Made by a program: the position numbers and the translations under genes. This document shows positions 1 to 11,746 of a stretch of 64,000 bases of DNA, in pieces (position 1 is the stretch's first letter; each line of letters begins with the position of its first letter). A model generated the notes under the pieces. The model saw only the letters and a list, made by a program, of their open reading frames with translations, was not told the DNA's origin and did no database searches. The DNA is from Kitagawia praeruptora (Eukaryota; Streptophyta; Magnoliopsida; Apiales; Apiaceae), in the NCBI GenBank assembly GCA_037693485.1, contig CM075346.1:94904501-94968500 (forward strand), given 5' to 3'.

Positions 1-79
1 ATTGCGTTTTTAATTTTTAATTTTTCTTATAGCTCTAGCAAGTTCTTGTGACCGTTCATGAGTAGAGAATCATACTTAC

Positions 80-1058
80 CACTTGCTTTGTCCAAATGTA
101 AATTCTTCTGAATCAAGTTTTTCATGCTGCACTTTTTCTTTGCAAATTTTGGAGAACTCACAGATTTTCCAGTCGAAAGTGAATTCTTCAGGATCGTCAA
201 ATATCTTTATTGTCTCACCATTTCCAGTATTTTTAACTTCATGTACTTCGACCCCGAATACACAAGAGTCATCAATCAGATATCCATTTGTTGCAGCATT
301 GAAAGTGTCTAGTGATATTAGTCTGTCAAAACCAATTTCTTTCTTTGCCCGATGAAACCGTCGAATTTGATGCACAGGGTCATCTTCACACAGATACACA
401 CAAATTACTTTGTAAGTCATGTTAATAGGCCAACAGATCAGAACAAGAACTCAATAAGAAATATGGCCTTTGGTATCTTCTCTTGACCTTAGTTAATCAA
501 AAGAACACGCTAGTCTGTACATGTATATATCAGCATTTGCAGGTGCATAAATCTATGTCATGAGGCCACTAAATCAGTTAATGAAATATGTAAGTATATT
601 AAGTTTAGACCAAATTTTTAGGTGTACTCACAAGTCATAACATCACAAAGAAATAAAGAGGCTTAAAATACTTGCTAGACATAATTTTTGATACATAGAT
701 ACATAACATGATTCTGTACACACACACACCTTGGATGGTCAAGTATTGATCCCTATTGTGATCGAACACAAACATCTTGTAGGTTACATAAGCCTCCCAA
801 CCACGAGGGAGCGAGTCCGTTTTCTCTATGGCTAGATAAAGAGATATATGATCTCCGCCACCTCTATTTTTGTTTCCATTTGGGTAAATAATTAACCTCC
901 TGCAAAAAAAAGGAAGAACAATAACAATGTACTTACTACTAATAAACTTGCACTGGTATGGAAAAAAATGTATTTTATGGTGGATGTGAATTCAAATAAG
1001 TAGAAAACTATTAAGAATAGTACCATGTATAACCGCCAGCATCAAACATAGATGACAT
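80..1058 (-). pseudogene. Gene A: disrupted MATH-domain gene, exons 4, 3 and part of 2
   Basis: Exon 4 is 80-383, exon 3 is 730-899 and the 3' part of exon 2 is 1024-1058. The open frame over exon 4 has the MATH motifs GFDRLISLDTFNAATNGY and DDSCVFGVEV, and exon 3 carries LIIYPNGN, HISLYLAIEK and GWEAYVTYKMFV. The exons are nearly identical to gene B but lack the exon 3 MITE. Compared with gene B, a 660-base block is missing at 1058/1072 and replaced by 13 filler bases. This removed the rest of exon 2, intron 1, most of exon 1 and the start of the inserted retrotransposons. Exons 5-6 would lie left of the window. It is not functional. Confidence 0.85.
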
Positions 1059-1071
1059 TTATCACTTGTTA

Positions 1072-1830
1072 AGAATATTGCCCCACTTACGTTGTGATTG
1101 GGTTGCAGCAATATCACTTCCAGGATAAAACAGCACCGATCAAAGGGTTCACAAATACACCAGTGATCAACGGCGACCAGCACCTCAGTTCGCCTAAGAA
1201 CTATGTATTTCTCCTATATGTATCGTGAGAGAACAGAGAAAGAAAAAAACGAATCGTGTTTCTATCCTTAGGACGTATCTCTTCCCTTAACGTTTATTTT
1301 CTTCTGTATTGTATATATAATACCAAAAATAAACGTAACTGATACTCCATAAAAGGAAAGTAAATATTCTGATTTAATTGCATTAACTGCATCAGGATTT
1401 ATTTTCAGTTACATAAGCATCAGGATTTGGTCATCAATAATATCAGGATTTGGTGTCCATCAGGATCAGGATTCAGTGCTTGTCAGGAACTGATATCCAT
1501 CAGGATTTAGCCCATCAGAATCTGATGTCTGACCAAGTCCATCAGGATTTTACTCCAAGTACTGATCCAAATTTCCATCAGGATTTAATCCAAATACTGA
1601 TCCAAATTTTTCAGTACTGTTGCAACAAATAAATCTGAAATCTGTTAAAATAAACCAATAATCAATTCTTCTTTCACCTCAATTTATTTATGGATTCCAC
1701 TAAGAAAATGTCTTAGATCCAAACATGAAAGTTTAAGTCCTCTTACAAGGAACAACCTCCACTTGTTAGTTTCCGGAATTTTCATCAAGAACATATTATT
1801 AATATGCCTCAAACTTTCCATTTTCTAACA
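1072..1830 (-). repeat. R1 3' LTR, left-truncated (unit 1)
   Basis: Matches 22469-23227. It ends in AACA at 1830 next to the purine tract. It contains about ten degenerate copies of CATCAGGATTT between about 1390 and 1620. A 60-codon frame over these repeats is present in every LTR copy and looks non-coding. Confidence 0.85.
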
Positions 1831-2365
1831 ATCCCCCACGAATCCATACAGAAATGCAAATACATATCTATCCTCATCATGACTTGTTTTTCAGAGTAGG
1901 TACCCTTCCGGGTTTGAACCCTCCTAAGTCCTCTACTTCGATGGCTACCGGATTCGGATGGAATATTTCACCTTGAATCTTTATCCGTTTGGTGTAACCA
2001 CACTCCATAGACGACGACAAGTCAAAGGCTATGGTGCTAATCTACGGCTTTGAGACGTTAATGGTCATGTCTCGATCCTGTTCGTCGAATGTTTCAAGGA
2101 ATAACCCTTTCCTCTAATTGCGACCACACAATTACATTTGCTTAGCTGGGCATCTCCAGAGATGTATTGCTAGCATCTCGTCAAATGACTTGACCTCATT
2201 CAGAGTTCAAATAACTCTTGCTATTCTGGCAGTTACAGTACCTTATAGGTTTACAGGGGATAGACTCCAGATACGTGAGTATCAATCTATGTAATTAAAG
2301 GTACAACCAATTCACCCTTACAACTTGTTATTACCACATTGAATACACTTTCGAGGGATCTCCTC

Positions 2366-3032
2366 TCATGTGTATTGGGTTCCCGCTGTAGATGAATCAT
2401 TATGGGCTATCAGTCCCATCCCCAACCTAGACTTAAGGACTACAGCATGCTCAAGCCCTTTAGTCAAAGGATCAGCTAGGTTTTCTTGAGTTCCAACAAA
2501 CTCAACAGCAATAATCCTTTCAGACATTAGACCCCTTATAGACTTTAGTCTAACTTGGATATGTCTCTTTGTTTTCACATTATATTTCTTACTGTTTATC
2601 TTGTCGATAGTTGTACGGCTATCACAATGAACAGCAAAAGCAGGAAGTGGACGACTTACTACAGGTATCATTGACATAAGTCCATGTAACCATTCAGCCT
2701 CAGTCTCCGTGGCATCTAATGCACACAACTCAGCCTCAAAGGTAGACCGAGTTATAATAGTCTGTCTAGAAGACTTCCAGGATACTGCTCCACCCGCTAG
2801 GGTAAACAGATATCCAGTCACTCCATTAGAACCAGACTTCTTAGCTATCCAACTTGCATCACTATATCCCTCTAGCACTCCAGGAAACCTCCTGTAATGC
2901 AGACCAAGATATATGGTGCCTTTTAGATATCTAAGCACTCTATCAAGAGCATCCCAATGAGTCTTGTTTGGACAGCTTGTATATCTTGCTAACTTAGACA
3001 CTGAATATGAAATATCTGGCCTAGTACCATTA
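2366..3032 (-). pseudogene. R1 Copia RNase H fragment (unit 1)
   Basis: Carboxy-terminal part of Copia pol. It starts with the SKLARYTSCPNKTHW segment that normally follows reverse transcriptase, and carries the RNase H motif GYSDASW and the EAELCALD segment. The frame is separated from reverse transcriptase by the MITE at 3033-3429. Stop codon at 2366. Confidence 0.85.
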
Positions 3033-3429
3033 GAGCATCTCCAACCACAAGAAATCCTTAGCTAAAATTAGATAAAAGATACCATAAATAAAAATTATAG
3101 AGATTATCTAAAAAAAACTTGAACTCCAATGGGTCAAAGCTGTTAGCTATAATTTTAGATAATTTCTACAGGTTGGCTATATTTGTCGAACCTCTATATA
3201 GCTGTAAGAAATCTGTAAGAAGATTCCACATCATTCATTACCATATTGAAGTGATATATTCTATTTATAACAACCTAAATTATTAATAACATACTATTTT
3301 TAAAATATAGCCAACCAATATAGCTAATACCATTGAAGTAAAATGTCTTACAGATTCAACAAATTTTACATAATGTCCTACAGGTCCAATTTAGCCAACC
3401 AATTTTAGCTATTCCCGTTGGAGATGCTC
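3033..3429. mobile_element. Harbinger/Tourist-type MITE inside R1 pol (unit 1)
   Basis: Terminal inverted repeats GAGCATCTCCAAC...GTTGGAGATGCTC flanked by the 3-base target duplication TTA (3030-3032 and 3430-3432). AT-rich, 397 bases, no coding capacity. The same insertion is at 24430-24815, so it predates the segment duplication. Confidence 0.88.
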
Positions 3430-3432
3430 TTA

Positions 3433-4890
3433 GCAAGATACTGCAAACTCCCAATAATCTGAGAATACCTTAACTGAGACACAGGTACTCCTGAACTATT
3501 CTTGACAAGGGCAATTTTAGGATCATACGGAGTACTTGCGATTCTACAATTTGAATAACCATACTTCTCAAGTATAGATTTCTCTATATAATGAGATTGT
3601 GACAAGGTTATTCCATCAGTTGACTGAGTCAACTTGATTCCAAGAATCACACTAGCCTCTCCCATATCCTTCATTTCAAAATGCCTTTTCAAGAACCTTT
3701 TTGTCTCGTTAATAATCTCAATATTGGTTCCAAACAACAAAATATCATCCACATACAGGCACACAATAATGCATTCATTTCCTTTAACCATGTAATAGAC
3801 ATACTTGTCACTTTCATTAACTACAAATTCTGATTCTAAAACAGTTTCATCAAACTTTTTATGCCAGTCTCTTGGAGCTTGTTTTAAGCCATATATAGAC
3901 TTGATTAACTTACATACTTTCCTTTCATTACCAGAGGCAACAAATCCCTCAGGCTGATCCATATAAATCTCTTCTTCAAGTTCACCATGAAGAAAAGCTG
4001 TCTTTACATCCATTTGATGGATGATCAGACCATGTACAGAAGCCAATGCTATAAGCATTCGGATTGTTGTCATTCTAGCAACTGGAGAGTATGTGTCAAA
4101 GTAATCAATACCTTCCTTTTGCTTAAAGCCCTTAGCTACCAGCCTAGCCTTATACTTATCTATTGAGCCATCCGGGTTCATCTTCCTTTTGAACACCCAT
4201 TTACATCCTATAGTAGAACACCCAGGAGGTAGATCAACTAACTCCCATGTTCCGTTAGAAACAATAGAGTCAATTTCACTTTTTACAGCACCTTTCCAGT
4301 ACCTAGATTCTGAAGAATCCATGGCCTGTCGGAAAGTTAAAGGTTCATCCTCGATATTGTAAGTGATAAAATCACTTCCAAAATCCTTGACTACCTTAGC
4401 ACGCTTACTCCTTTTAGGTTCCTCTACTTCATCAGGAATAGAGCTACTACCAGGATCTGCCCCCGCATTTGTCATCCTTTCCACATGATCAGGAATAGAC
4501 CTTGATGTGTGAGTGGGATCATCATTAGGAATACCCTGAGGTATACCAGTCTTCATAGGGAACACATCCTCAAAGAATGTTGCATCACGAAATTCAACTA
4601 TAGTGTTAGCCACTATTCCGTCTATGTCAGATTTTAATACTAAAAATCTCATAGCAGTAGTGGTTTCAACATAGCCCAGAAAAATGCAATCAACAGTTTT
4701 CGGACCTAGTTTCTTTCTCTTGTGTTCAGGGACAAGTACCTTTGCAAGGCACCCCCACACTCGAAGATATTTTAAACTAGTCCTTTTCTCTGTCCATAAT
4801 TCATAAGGTGTCTTGTCCATATGTTTCAGAGGAACTCTATTCAGAATATGGCAAGCCGTATTCAGAGCTTCTCCCCACATGTAATTAGGC
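3433..4890 (-). pseudogene. R1 Copia integrase tail and reverse transcriptase (unit 1)
   Basis: Continues the polyprotein after the hAT-type insertion. It holds the integrase C-terminal region (MWGEALNTA, ELWTEKRTSLKYLRVWGC), a linker, then reverse transcriptase with GCKWVFKRK, QMDVKTAFLHGEL, YGLKQAPRDWHKKF and the catalytic YVDDILLFG. It is interrupted downstream by the Harbinger-type MITE at the boundary to RNase H. Confidence 0.88.
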
Positions 4891-5575
4891 TAGGGGTGTG
4901 CACGGGTCGGTTCGGCTTGGTTTTTACCGAAAACCGTTACCAAACCGTACATGTCGGTTCGGTTCGGTTTTTACCTATTAACCGTAACCGAACCGTTCGG
5001 AACGGTTTTTTTCGGTTCGGTTAACCGTTTGTCGGTTTCGGTTTTTTTCGGTTTTTTATTTTTAATACTTAATATCATGCTAGTAAAAATTATAAGTTTC
5101 TAATTTTCTTAAACCCACTATTCCTACGAAGGTGGCGCATGTTTTAGCTTAAATGTGGTCATAAGATCAATCAATTCATTTTTAAAATATAAAACTGTAA
5201 AATCATATTTTTTGACATTTTTAAATCTTTTTAAGTACATAATTATTTTTTGATAGATTATTAATAATTAGTGTAAAAAATAAGATGGGAAACTTTTGCA
5301 ATTCAAGTTCTACTAGCTTTTGTCTTACTTCTTATATAAAATTCTATATTTATATAAGTATATAATATAAAAATATAAATTATTAAAATAATATATTTTT
5401 GGTTCGGTTTTTCGGTTCGGTTATTGGGATAAAACCGTAACCGTTACCAAACCGTTCCGTCGGTTCGGTTCGGTTACGGTTTTTTTCGGTTTTTGTCGGT
5501 TACGGTTTTTTTCGGTGCGGTTTTTCGGTTTTTCGGCTCGGTTTCGGTTTTTCGGTTTTATTTTGCTCACCCCTA
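4891..5575. mobile_element. Non-autonomous hAT-type element in R1 integrase (unit 1 only)
   Basis: Begins TAGGGGTGTGCACGG and ends GCTCACCCCTA, with the 8-base target duplication AATTAGGC at 4883-4890 and 5576-5583. Both ends carry arrays of GGTTCGGTTTTT-like repeats around an AT-rich centre. No transposase frame. Absent from unit 2 at 26275, which shows the empty site, so it inserted after the duplication. Confidence 0.92.
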
Positions 5576-5583
5576 AATTAGGC

Positions 5584-7508
5584 AACCCAAAATTAATCAA
5601 CATACTATTGATCATATCCTTAAAGGTTCTGTTCTTTCGTTCTGCCACCCCATTAGACTCAGGTGTGTATGGTGGAGTTACCTCATGAACTATACCATTG
5701 CTCTTGCAAAATTCATTAAACGAGTTACTCGTATACTCACCACCTCTATCTGATCTCAAACGTTTAAGTACTTTACCAGTTTGTGTTTCAGCTTCAGTTT
5801 TGAACATAATGAATTTATCTAGTGCTTCATCTTTATGCTTAAGCAAATAAACATAACAATGTCTACTACAATCATCTATAAAGGTAATGAAATATCTATT
5901 ATGTTCCTTGGTCAAAACACCACCAAATTCACATATGTCAGTGTGCACTAAATCTAACACATTCGAATCCCTAACCACATTATGAAAGGGTTTCCTAGTT
6001 TGTTTAGCAGACACACATACTTGACATTTAGATTTCTTATCAATGGCATGTTTTGGAATCAGCTCTAAGTTCATCATATTCTTTAGAGCACCAAAATTCA
6101 AGTGACCAAGACGTGCGTTCCACAAATCAGACGATTCAACACAATTAATAGAAGAAACAACATTATTATTAATAAAACTTCCCAAAACAGGCTCAACATT
6201 TATTAAAAATAATCCATCCGACAAGTAACCTTTGCCAAAAAATACACTAGTATTTGTAATAACTATTTTATTACATTTCAAAGAAACTTCAAAACCATTC
6301 TTAACTAAACAACTTCCACTTATTATATTTCTACGAATATCAGGAACATGATGCACTCTAGTAAGGGATAGAACACGCCCAGAAGCGAACTTCAGGTCCA
6401 CGTTTCCTATTCCAAGTACTTGAGCTACACTAGCATTCCCCATCGTCACCGTCATTCCATGAGTCTGTTGATAAGATACAAACAGAGTAATATCAGTACA
6501 AATATGTACATTAGCTCCCGTATCAATCAACCATTCATGAGACGAATAAGTGGAAAGAAGTACAGGGTTGTAGGTCACATACCCGTTGTTAGTTTCAGAA
6601 GCAACAGCCTCACCAACAACCATGTTAACCATTGACCCACCAGTGGTTTCAAGCACAGTGTTAGCTTGTGCTCCCACAACAGGTTTCTTAGCTTTCTTTT
6701 CAGGACAGTCCTTGCTCCAATGACCAACCTGTCCACAAGACCAACATGGTTTGTTTGCCTTTGGTTTCTTAGCCTTGTTCTTGTCCTTAGACTTAGTGTT
6801 TTCCTTCTTAGTGACAGACTTTCTTTTCTGTCCTACAGTCACTACATTCACCTTCGAACTCCTAGCATATTCAGTAGGCATCACATGTCCTTGCTTGGAC
6901 TTGTGTTTCTCCTGTAAAGAGATGTCCAACATCAGGTTTGTCCAGGTGATCTCTCCTTTCTGTCTTTTCAGGGAGAGTGCAAACTCTTCCCAAGACTTAG
7001 GGAGCTTTTCAATCACAGACATAACCTGAAACTTTTCAGGTAAGTCCATACCAGATTCCTTCAAAGCATGAACTAACATCTCAAACTCATGCACCTGCTC
7101 AGTCATGGATTTAGTATCCACCAGTTTAAAATCAAGGAACCTAGCCACAGAATACTTTTCCAACCCTTGCGAGTCAGTATTATGTGTCTGGTCAAGCTTC
7201 TCCCATAAGAGCTTAGCAGTGTAGGAGTCAGATGAATAAACATCGAATAGAGTGTTCGCTAAAGCTGCCAGAATTGCAGCCCTAGCCACCCCATCCTTTT
7301 CCTCCCACATGGTATAAGCCTTAACAGTTTCAGCTTTCTCCTTAACCACAACTTGTTTCTCATACTGTACCACCGGCCATAGACCCTTTACCGTTAACCA
7401 CAGTTTCATCTTTTTCTGCCAACGAGAAAAACCAACACCCCCACTGAATTTATCAGGCATTCCTGACAAATCAATAGGCTGTGGGAAACGGTACGTAGTC
7501 CAATCCAT
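5584..7508 (-). pseudogene. R1 Copia gag, protease and integrase core (unit 1)
   Basis: Starts at ATG 7508. Gag is followed by the zinc knuckle CWSCGQVGHWSKDC, protease LIDTGANVH, the GAG-pre-integrase region (LWNARLGHLNF) and integrase with VHTD, LRSDRGGEY and NGVAERKNRT. The frame is cut by the hAT-type insertion at 5575. Otherwise it closely matches the unit 2 polyprotein. Confidence 0.88.
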
Positions 7509-7566
7509 GGTAGGTACAATAACACCAGACCCAGAGCTAGTCTCAACAACAGGAGTTTCAGTTTCA

Positions 7567-7783
7567 TCTTGAAGGGCTTGGTGACTCAGCTGTGTTCTTT
7601 CTCTCTTGTTGTCTTGGCTTAAGCTACTGTGAGAGATAAGTGTTCTTACTTTTCTTGTTAATTACAGTTACTGATTATACTCTTGTTTATGCCTTAGTGA
7701 TTTGTTTCGTTATTTGGTTAATTGCCTGTTCTTGTTTAATATATATCACTGCCTCATTGTTGTTTAGTGTAATATACCCAACA
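7567..7783. repeat. Inverted U5 end segment of the R1 LTR (unit 1)
   Basis: This 217-base block is the reverse complement of 22232-22448, the outer end of the complete R1 LTR. It lies between the gag leader and the 5' LTR body, where the primer-binding site should be. The tRNA-Met-type site (TGGTATCAGAGC) is not found there. Confidence 0.85.
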
Positions 7784-7784
7784 A

Positions 7785-8605
7785 TCTTGAAGAGAATATT
7801 GCCCCACTTACGTTGTGATTGGGTTGCAGCAATATCACTTCCAGGATAAAACAGCACCGATCAAAGGGTTCACAAATACACCAGTGATCAACGGCGACCA
7901 GCACCTCAGTTCGCCTAAGAACTATGTATTTCTCCTATATGTATCGTGAGAGAACAGAGAAAGAAGAAAACGAATCGTGTTTCTATCCTTAGGACGTATC
8001 TCTTCCCTTAACGTTTATTTTCTTCTGTATTGTATATATAATACCAAAAATAAACGTAACTGATACTCCATAAAAGGAAAGTAAATATTCTGATTTAATT
8101 ACATTAACTGCATCTGATACTCCATAAAAGGAAAGTAAATATTCTGATTTAATTGCATTAACTGCATCAGGATTTATTTTCAGTTACATAAGCATCAGGA
8201 TTTGGTCATCAGTAATATCAGGATTTGGTGTCCATCAGGATCAGGATTCAGTGCTTGTCAGGAACTGATATCCATCAAGATTTAGCCCATCAGAATCTGA
8301 TGTCTGACCAAGTCCATCAGGATTTTACTCCAAGTACTGATCCAAATTTCCATCAGGATTTAATCCAAATACTGATCCAAATTTTTCAGTACTGTTGCAA
8401 CAAATAAATCTGAAATCTGTTAAAATAAACCAATAATCAATTCTTCTTTCACCTCAATTTATTTATGGATTCCACTAAGAAAATGTCTTAGATCCAAACA
8501 TGAAAGTTTAAGTCCTCTTACAAGGAACAACCTCCACTTGTTAGTTTCCGGAAATTTCATCAAGAACATATTATTAATATGCCTCAAACTTTCCATTTTC
8601 TAACA
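7785..8605 (-). repeat. R1 5' LTR body with internal 54-bp duplication (unit 1)
   Basis: Matches 28478-29244 except for a tandem 54-base duplication starting TGATACTCCATAAAAGG near 8059. Ends in AACA at 8605, followed by ATTG of the R2 LTR. Confidence 0.85.
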
Positions 8606-8831
8606 ATTGATTCGGTAAAATCAATTCCGTTTTTACTACGGATTTTTTGTCACCGCCTTAACATAATTAATTAACACGGTTAATTAATTAAGGAAATTGC
8701 CACGGATTTAATTGATTAGCACGGCTAATTAATTAAGGCAATTGTGTTAAGAAAAGCCACCATTATAATTAATTAGCGCGGCTAATTAATTAAAGCAATT
8801 GTGTAGTGCACAAGTCTTCTCATCCTATAAA

Positions 8832-9186
8832 GAATAAATGTTAAAAATAACAATTTTTTAAGTGAAGTTAACAAAAATATCAATTTCTAGGTGCATTGGC
8901 TGAAAATACCGGATTGGATACGCATTTCCAAGTTGGGTATCCCATTTTGTATAAGATACCCAACTCAGAAATGGGTATCTTAAAAAAAAAATTAAAAAAA
9001 AATGTAGATACGCATTTGCCATTTGGGTATCACATATGGGATACCCAACTTGCAAATGCGTATCATATGTATTTTGAATACCCATTTTGTAAATGCGTAT
9101 CCAATACGGTATTTTCAGCCATCTCCTTCCAGAATTGTTATTTTCGTGATGAACTTTTACAAAATGGTTATTTTTAACCATTACCC
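8832..9186. mobile_element. Palindromic MULE-type MITE in R2 5' LTR (unit 1 only)
   Basis: The 9-base target duplication TCCTATAAA is at 8823-8831 and 9187-9195. The ends are inverted repeats of GTTAAAAATAAC type. Inside, long inverted arms share GATACGCATTT and TTGGGTATCC motifs, so open frames appear on both strands but are not genes. Absent from unit 2. Confidence 0.87.
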
Positions 9187-9526
9187 TCCTATAAATACTC
9201 ATCTAGAGCATTAGAATTATTTACTCGAAAACACATATCCTCCTCTCATATACAGTCTCTTCTCTTCCTCTGGTGATAGTTCTTGCTCGTCTCAAGCTCG
9301 CTGAGAGTGACGCTCGTCTATAGCCTCATTGCAATCCGTTTTATCCTGGGAGGCGTTTCGCTCGCACATACGGTGAGGACTAATACGCTTTAAGGAGACA
9401 GTCACGCACTGGACTCGGGTTTTTCGTTCCTTGTCTCCTTTTTTGTCTGTTTTAATTATACACATAACTGTTACTCACATATGCACAAATATTATATTGT
9501 TTGTATTTATCGCAGATTGTTTAACA
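9187..9526 (+). repeat. R2 5' LTR right part (unit 1)
   Basis: Continues the R2 LTR after the MITE, from a TATA-like CCTATAAATA to GATTGTTTAACA. It matches 29462-29801 and the 3' LTR copies at about 16367-16704. No primer-binding site follows. Confidence 0.75.
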
Positions 9527-9742
9527 ATTTTAAAGCGTATTATATAAATTATATCTGTGATCTGTACCTACATAATTATTTGTTTGTTTGAGTGATAGAT
9601 TCTTAAAACAGTTTGTTTTGTTTGTTTGGTGTTACGATTTAGCCAGGTATTAAATCGTTGTTAAGTTTGTAAACCTGTTCGCGAGTTCCTGATAAACCAA
9701 TTCCTGACATGTTTTGCTTCCCTGTCTATAATACATAATGTA

Positions 9743-10131
9743 GGCCATTGTTCCATGGAGAACCATCTTACGTGGAGAACCGTGGAGAACCACTTAAAAT
9801 ACATTATAATTGCTTTATATATAAGGGCCCCGCAGGGGCATCTTCACAAAAAAGTCTTATAATTCTATACTCTATCTATTTATAAAAAAAAATTACAAAA
9901 ATTTTTTTTTTAAAAATTTTTTCAAAAAATGATGACGTGGCAACATTTTTTTAAATTTTTTTAAAAGTTTTTTTAAAATTTTTTTTTTTGATAAATGGAT
10001 AGAGGGTAGAATTATAAGACTTTTATGTGAAGGGGCCCGCCAGGGGCCTTATCTAAAGAACTATTTTAATGCATTTTAAGTGGTTCTCCACGGTTCTCCA
10101 CGTAAGATGGTTCTCCATAGAGTGGGACTCT
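9743..10131. mobile_element. MULE-type MITE with long terminal inverted repeats (unit 1 only)
   Basis: Outer repeats of about 70 bases contain CTTACGTGGAGAACCGTGG and its complement. The duplication is about 9 bases (ACATAATGTA left, ACATATGTA right). Unit 2 shows the empty site at about 30008-30016. The centre is A/T homopolymer-rich with a GGGCCC box on each side. Confidence 0.82.
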
Positions 10132-10418
10132 ACATATGTAATATGTGTTAGGTGCTTTTGTTGGATTTATTATTAAAATAATTTAATGCTCGTGACCGAA
10201 TGAATGTCTGCACATGCTATGCTAGTTAAGTCTGTGCGTGAATATTCAAGGTGTATGAATATTGTATTATATATGTTCTAATTTATGATTTGTGATCATA
10301 AATAAATGATACCCACAATTTGTATATATTAGTTATTAAATTGATTAACGGGTGAGCCAATGTTGTTTAAAACATGAACTTTGATCGATAAAGTGGCATA
10401 GAACAAATTATTGTTATA

Positions 10419-10742
10419 CTCCCTCTGTCCCATCCATTTCTTTACAATTTCCTTTTTGGGTCGTCCCACCATTTCTTTACATTACCCAAAATAGTAAGTT
10501 TTAACACTATTACACCCACCACTTCACTTATTTTAACAATACTTTACACTATTTCACCCACTATTTAACTTATTTTAACAATAAAATCACTATTACACCC
10601 ACTACTTCACTTATTTTAACAATAAAATCACTATTACACCCACTACCTCATTTATTTTAACAATATTACACCCACTTTACACCCACTATCCTTGACCTCC
10701 GTGCCCAGCCGCCTTGTAAAGAACTGACTGGAACGGAGGGAG
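10419..10742. mobile_element. Stowaway-type MITE (unit 1)
   Basis: Begins CTCCCTCTGTCCCATCC and ends GGAACGGAGGGAG, flanked by TA (10417-10418 and 10743-10744). The interior repeats TTTTAACAATA and TTACACCCACTA several times. Unit 2 has only CTCCG between the two TA sites at this position. Confidence 0.9.
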
Positions 10743-10818
10743 TAGTTAATACTTATAGGCCGGATTCACTTATGTAATCTATGTTGACTTAAGCTATAAC
10801 ATGATATATTTCTATTTA

Positions 10819-11010
10819 GAGTAGTGCTAGAGGTACCAAATTGGGTACCAAAATTGGGTACCAAATGACATGGCATCAAACACTTGGCATTTTCAAATAT
10901 TTTTATTGGATTGTCCTGGCGGGCCCAGTATAACTATAACCAATTAAAACAAAGCCACATCATTTGGTGACAATTTTTGGTACCTAATTTTGGTACCTCT
11001 AACATTTTTC
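10819..11010. mobile_element. GGTACC-family MULE-type MITE (unit 1 copy)
   Basis: Target duplication TTCTATTTA (10810-10818 and 11011-11019). Terminal repeats GAGTAGTGCTAGAGGTACC and its diverged complement; GGCGGGCCC in the centre. The same insertion is at 31224-31402, so it predates the duplication. Confidence 0.88.
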
Positions 11011-11189
11011 TTCTATTTAATATGAAATAGAAATTAAATTTTGTACGGTCTACATTCTGTTTGTTCTTGTATGTGTAGCAAAGTTACATATATAGTATGA
11101 TTTTGTATGATCACTCGTGTTCATTATGGAATAAGATTATTTGATAGTCGGGTACATTCTTTTATCTCACAATATTTACATAAATTATA

Positions 11190-11746
11190 CTCCCTCCGTC
11201 CCGTTGGGTTCTTTACATTGGAGGAGAACACGGAGATCAAGATAATGTTTAAAAAATGAGTAAAGTTAGATGAAAAGTGGGTAAAGTGGTGGGACCCATC
11301 AATATTTAATACTCCCTCTGTCCCATTGGATTGTTTACGTTGTTTGGAGAGTGTCTGGCACGCATTTTAAGGTACATTTTAAGGGTAGTTCCATAACTAA
11401 ATTTTAAAATTTTCTTTTTTTTGTATAAAAATAGGATTGTTCTATTTTTATACATAAAAAGAAAATCGTAAAAGTAAATTATGGAACTATACTTTATATG
11501 CACCTTAAAATGCGTGTCAGGCAGTCTTAAAATAATGTAAACAATCTAATGGGACAGAGGGAGTAATAGATTTGAGATAGTAAAGGAAAATAGTGGGTGT
11601 AATAATGTTTTTTATAATTAAATATGAGATAATGAGGGAAAGTAGTGGGTGTAATAGTGGAGAAAACTTACTATTTTTGGTATGTAAAGAAATCAGTGGG
11701 ACGTCCAAAAATAGAAACTGTAAAGAATCCATTGGGACGGAGGGAG
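11190..11746. mobile_element. Stowaway-type MITE with a nested second MITE (unit 1)
   Basis: Outer element CTCCCTCCGTCCCGTTGG...CATTGGGACGGAGGGAG between TA dinucleotides (11188-11189 and 11747-11748). It contains the second element at 11312-11563. Unit 2 has the outer one alone at 31582-31884. Confidence 0.9.
11312..11563. mobile_element. Nested Stowaway-type MITE (unit 1 only)
   Basis: CTCCCTCTGTCCCATTGG...TAATGGGACAGAGGGAG with TA on both sides, inserted in the larger Stowaway-type element. The interior is palindromic. The unoccupied TA is preserved in unit 2 near 31700. Confidence 0.9.

Larger units (their letters stand above)
1072..8605 (-). mobile_element. R1 Copia LTR retrotransposon, unit 1 copy
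   Basis: Minus-strand Copia element inserted into the R2 5' LTR. The 3' LTR (1072-1830) has lost about 237 bases at its left end through the unit 1 deletion. A purine tract (GTGGGGGAT on the minus strand) lies at 1831-1839. The gag-pol frame runs from 7508 down to 2366 and is cut by a hAT-type element and a Harbinger-type MITE. The 5' LTR (7785-8605) is 54 bases longer than in unit 2 because of a tandem duplication near 8059-8166. A 217-base LTR end segment is inverted at 7567-7783. Confidence 0.88.

Noticed and set aside
80..383. A stand-alone 114-residue gene at exon 4 of genes A and B
   Set aside because: It has splice borders at both ends and matches exon 4 of gene C; the apparent ATG is intronic.
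1450..1632. Identical 60-codon plus-strand frame repeated at 8225, 22847 and 28864
   Set aside because: It lies in the R1 LTR repeat cluster and is copied only because the LTR is copied; the sequence is low in complexity.
6420..6917. Plus-strand frames opposite R1 gag and protease (also 27113-27736)
   Set aside because: Shadows of the minus-strand Copia gene, which has clear domains.
7640..7849. Hydrophobic 69-codon frame at the R1 LTR (also 28333-28542)
   Set aside because: It spans the inverted LTR segment and the LTR body, so it is a by-product of the rearrangement.
8858..9202. Overlapping frames on both strands of similar length
   Set aside because: They arise from inverted repeats of the palindromic MITE, not from coding.
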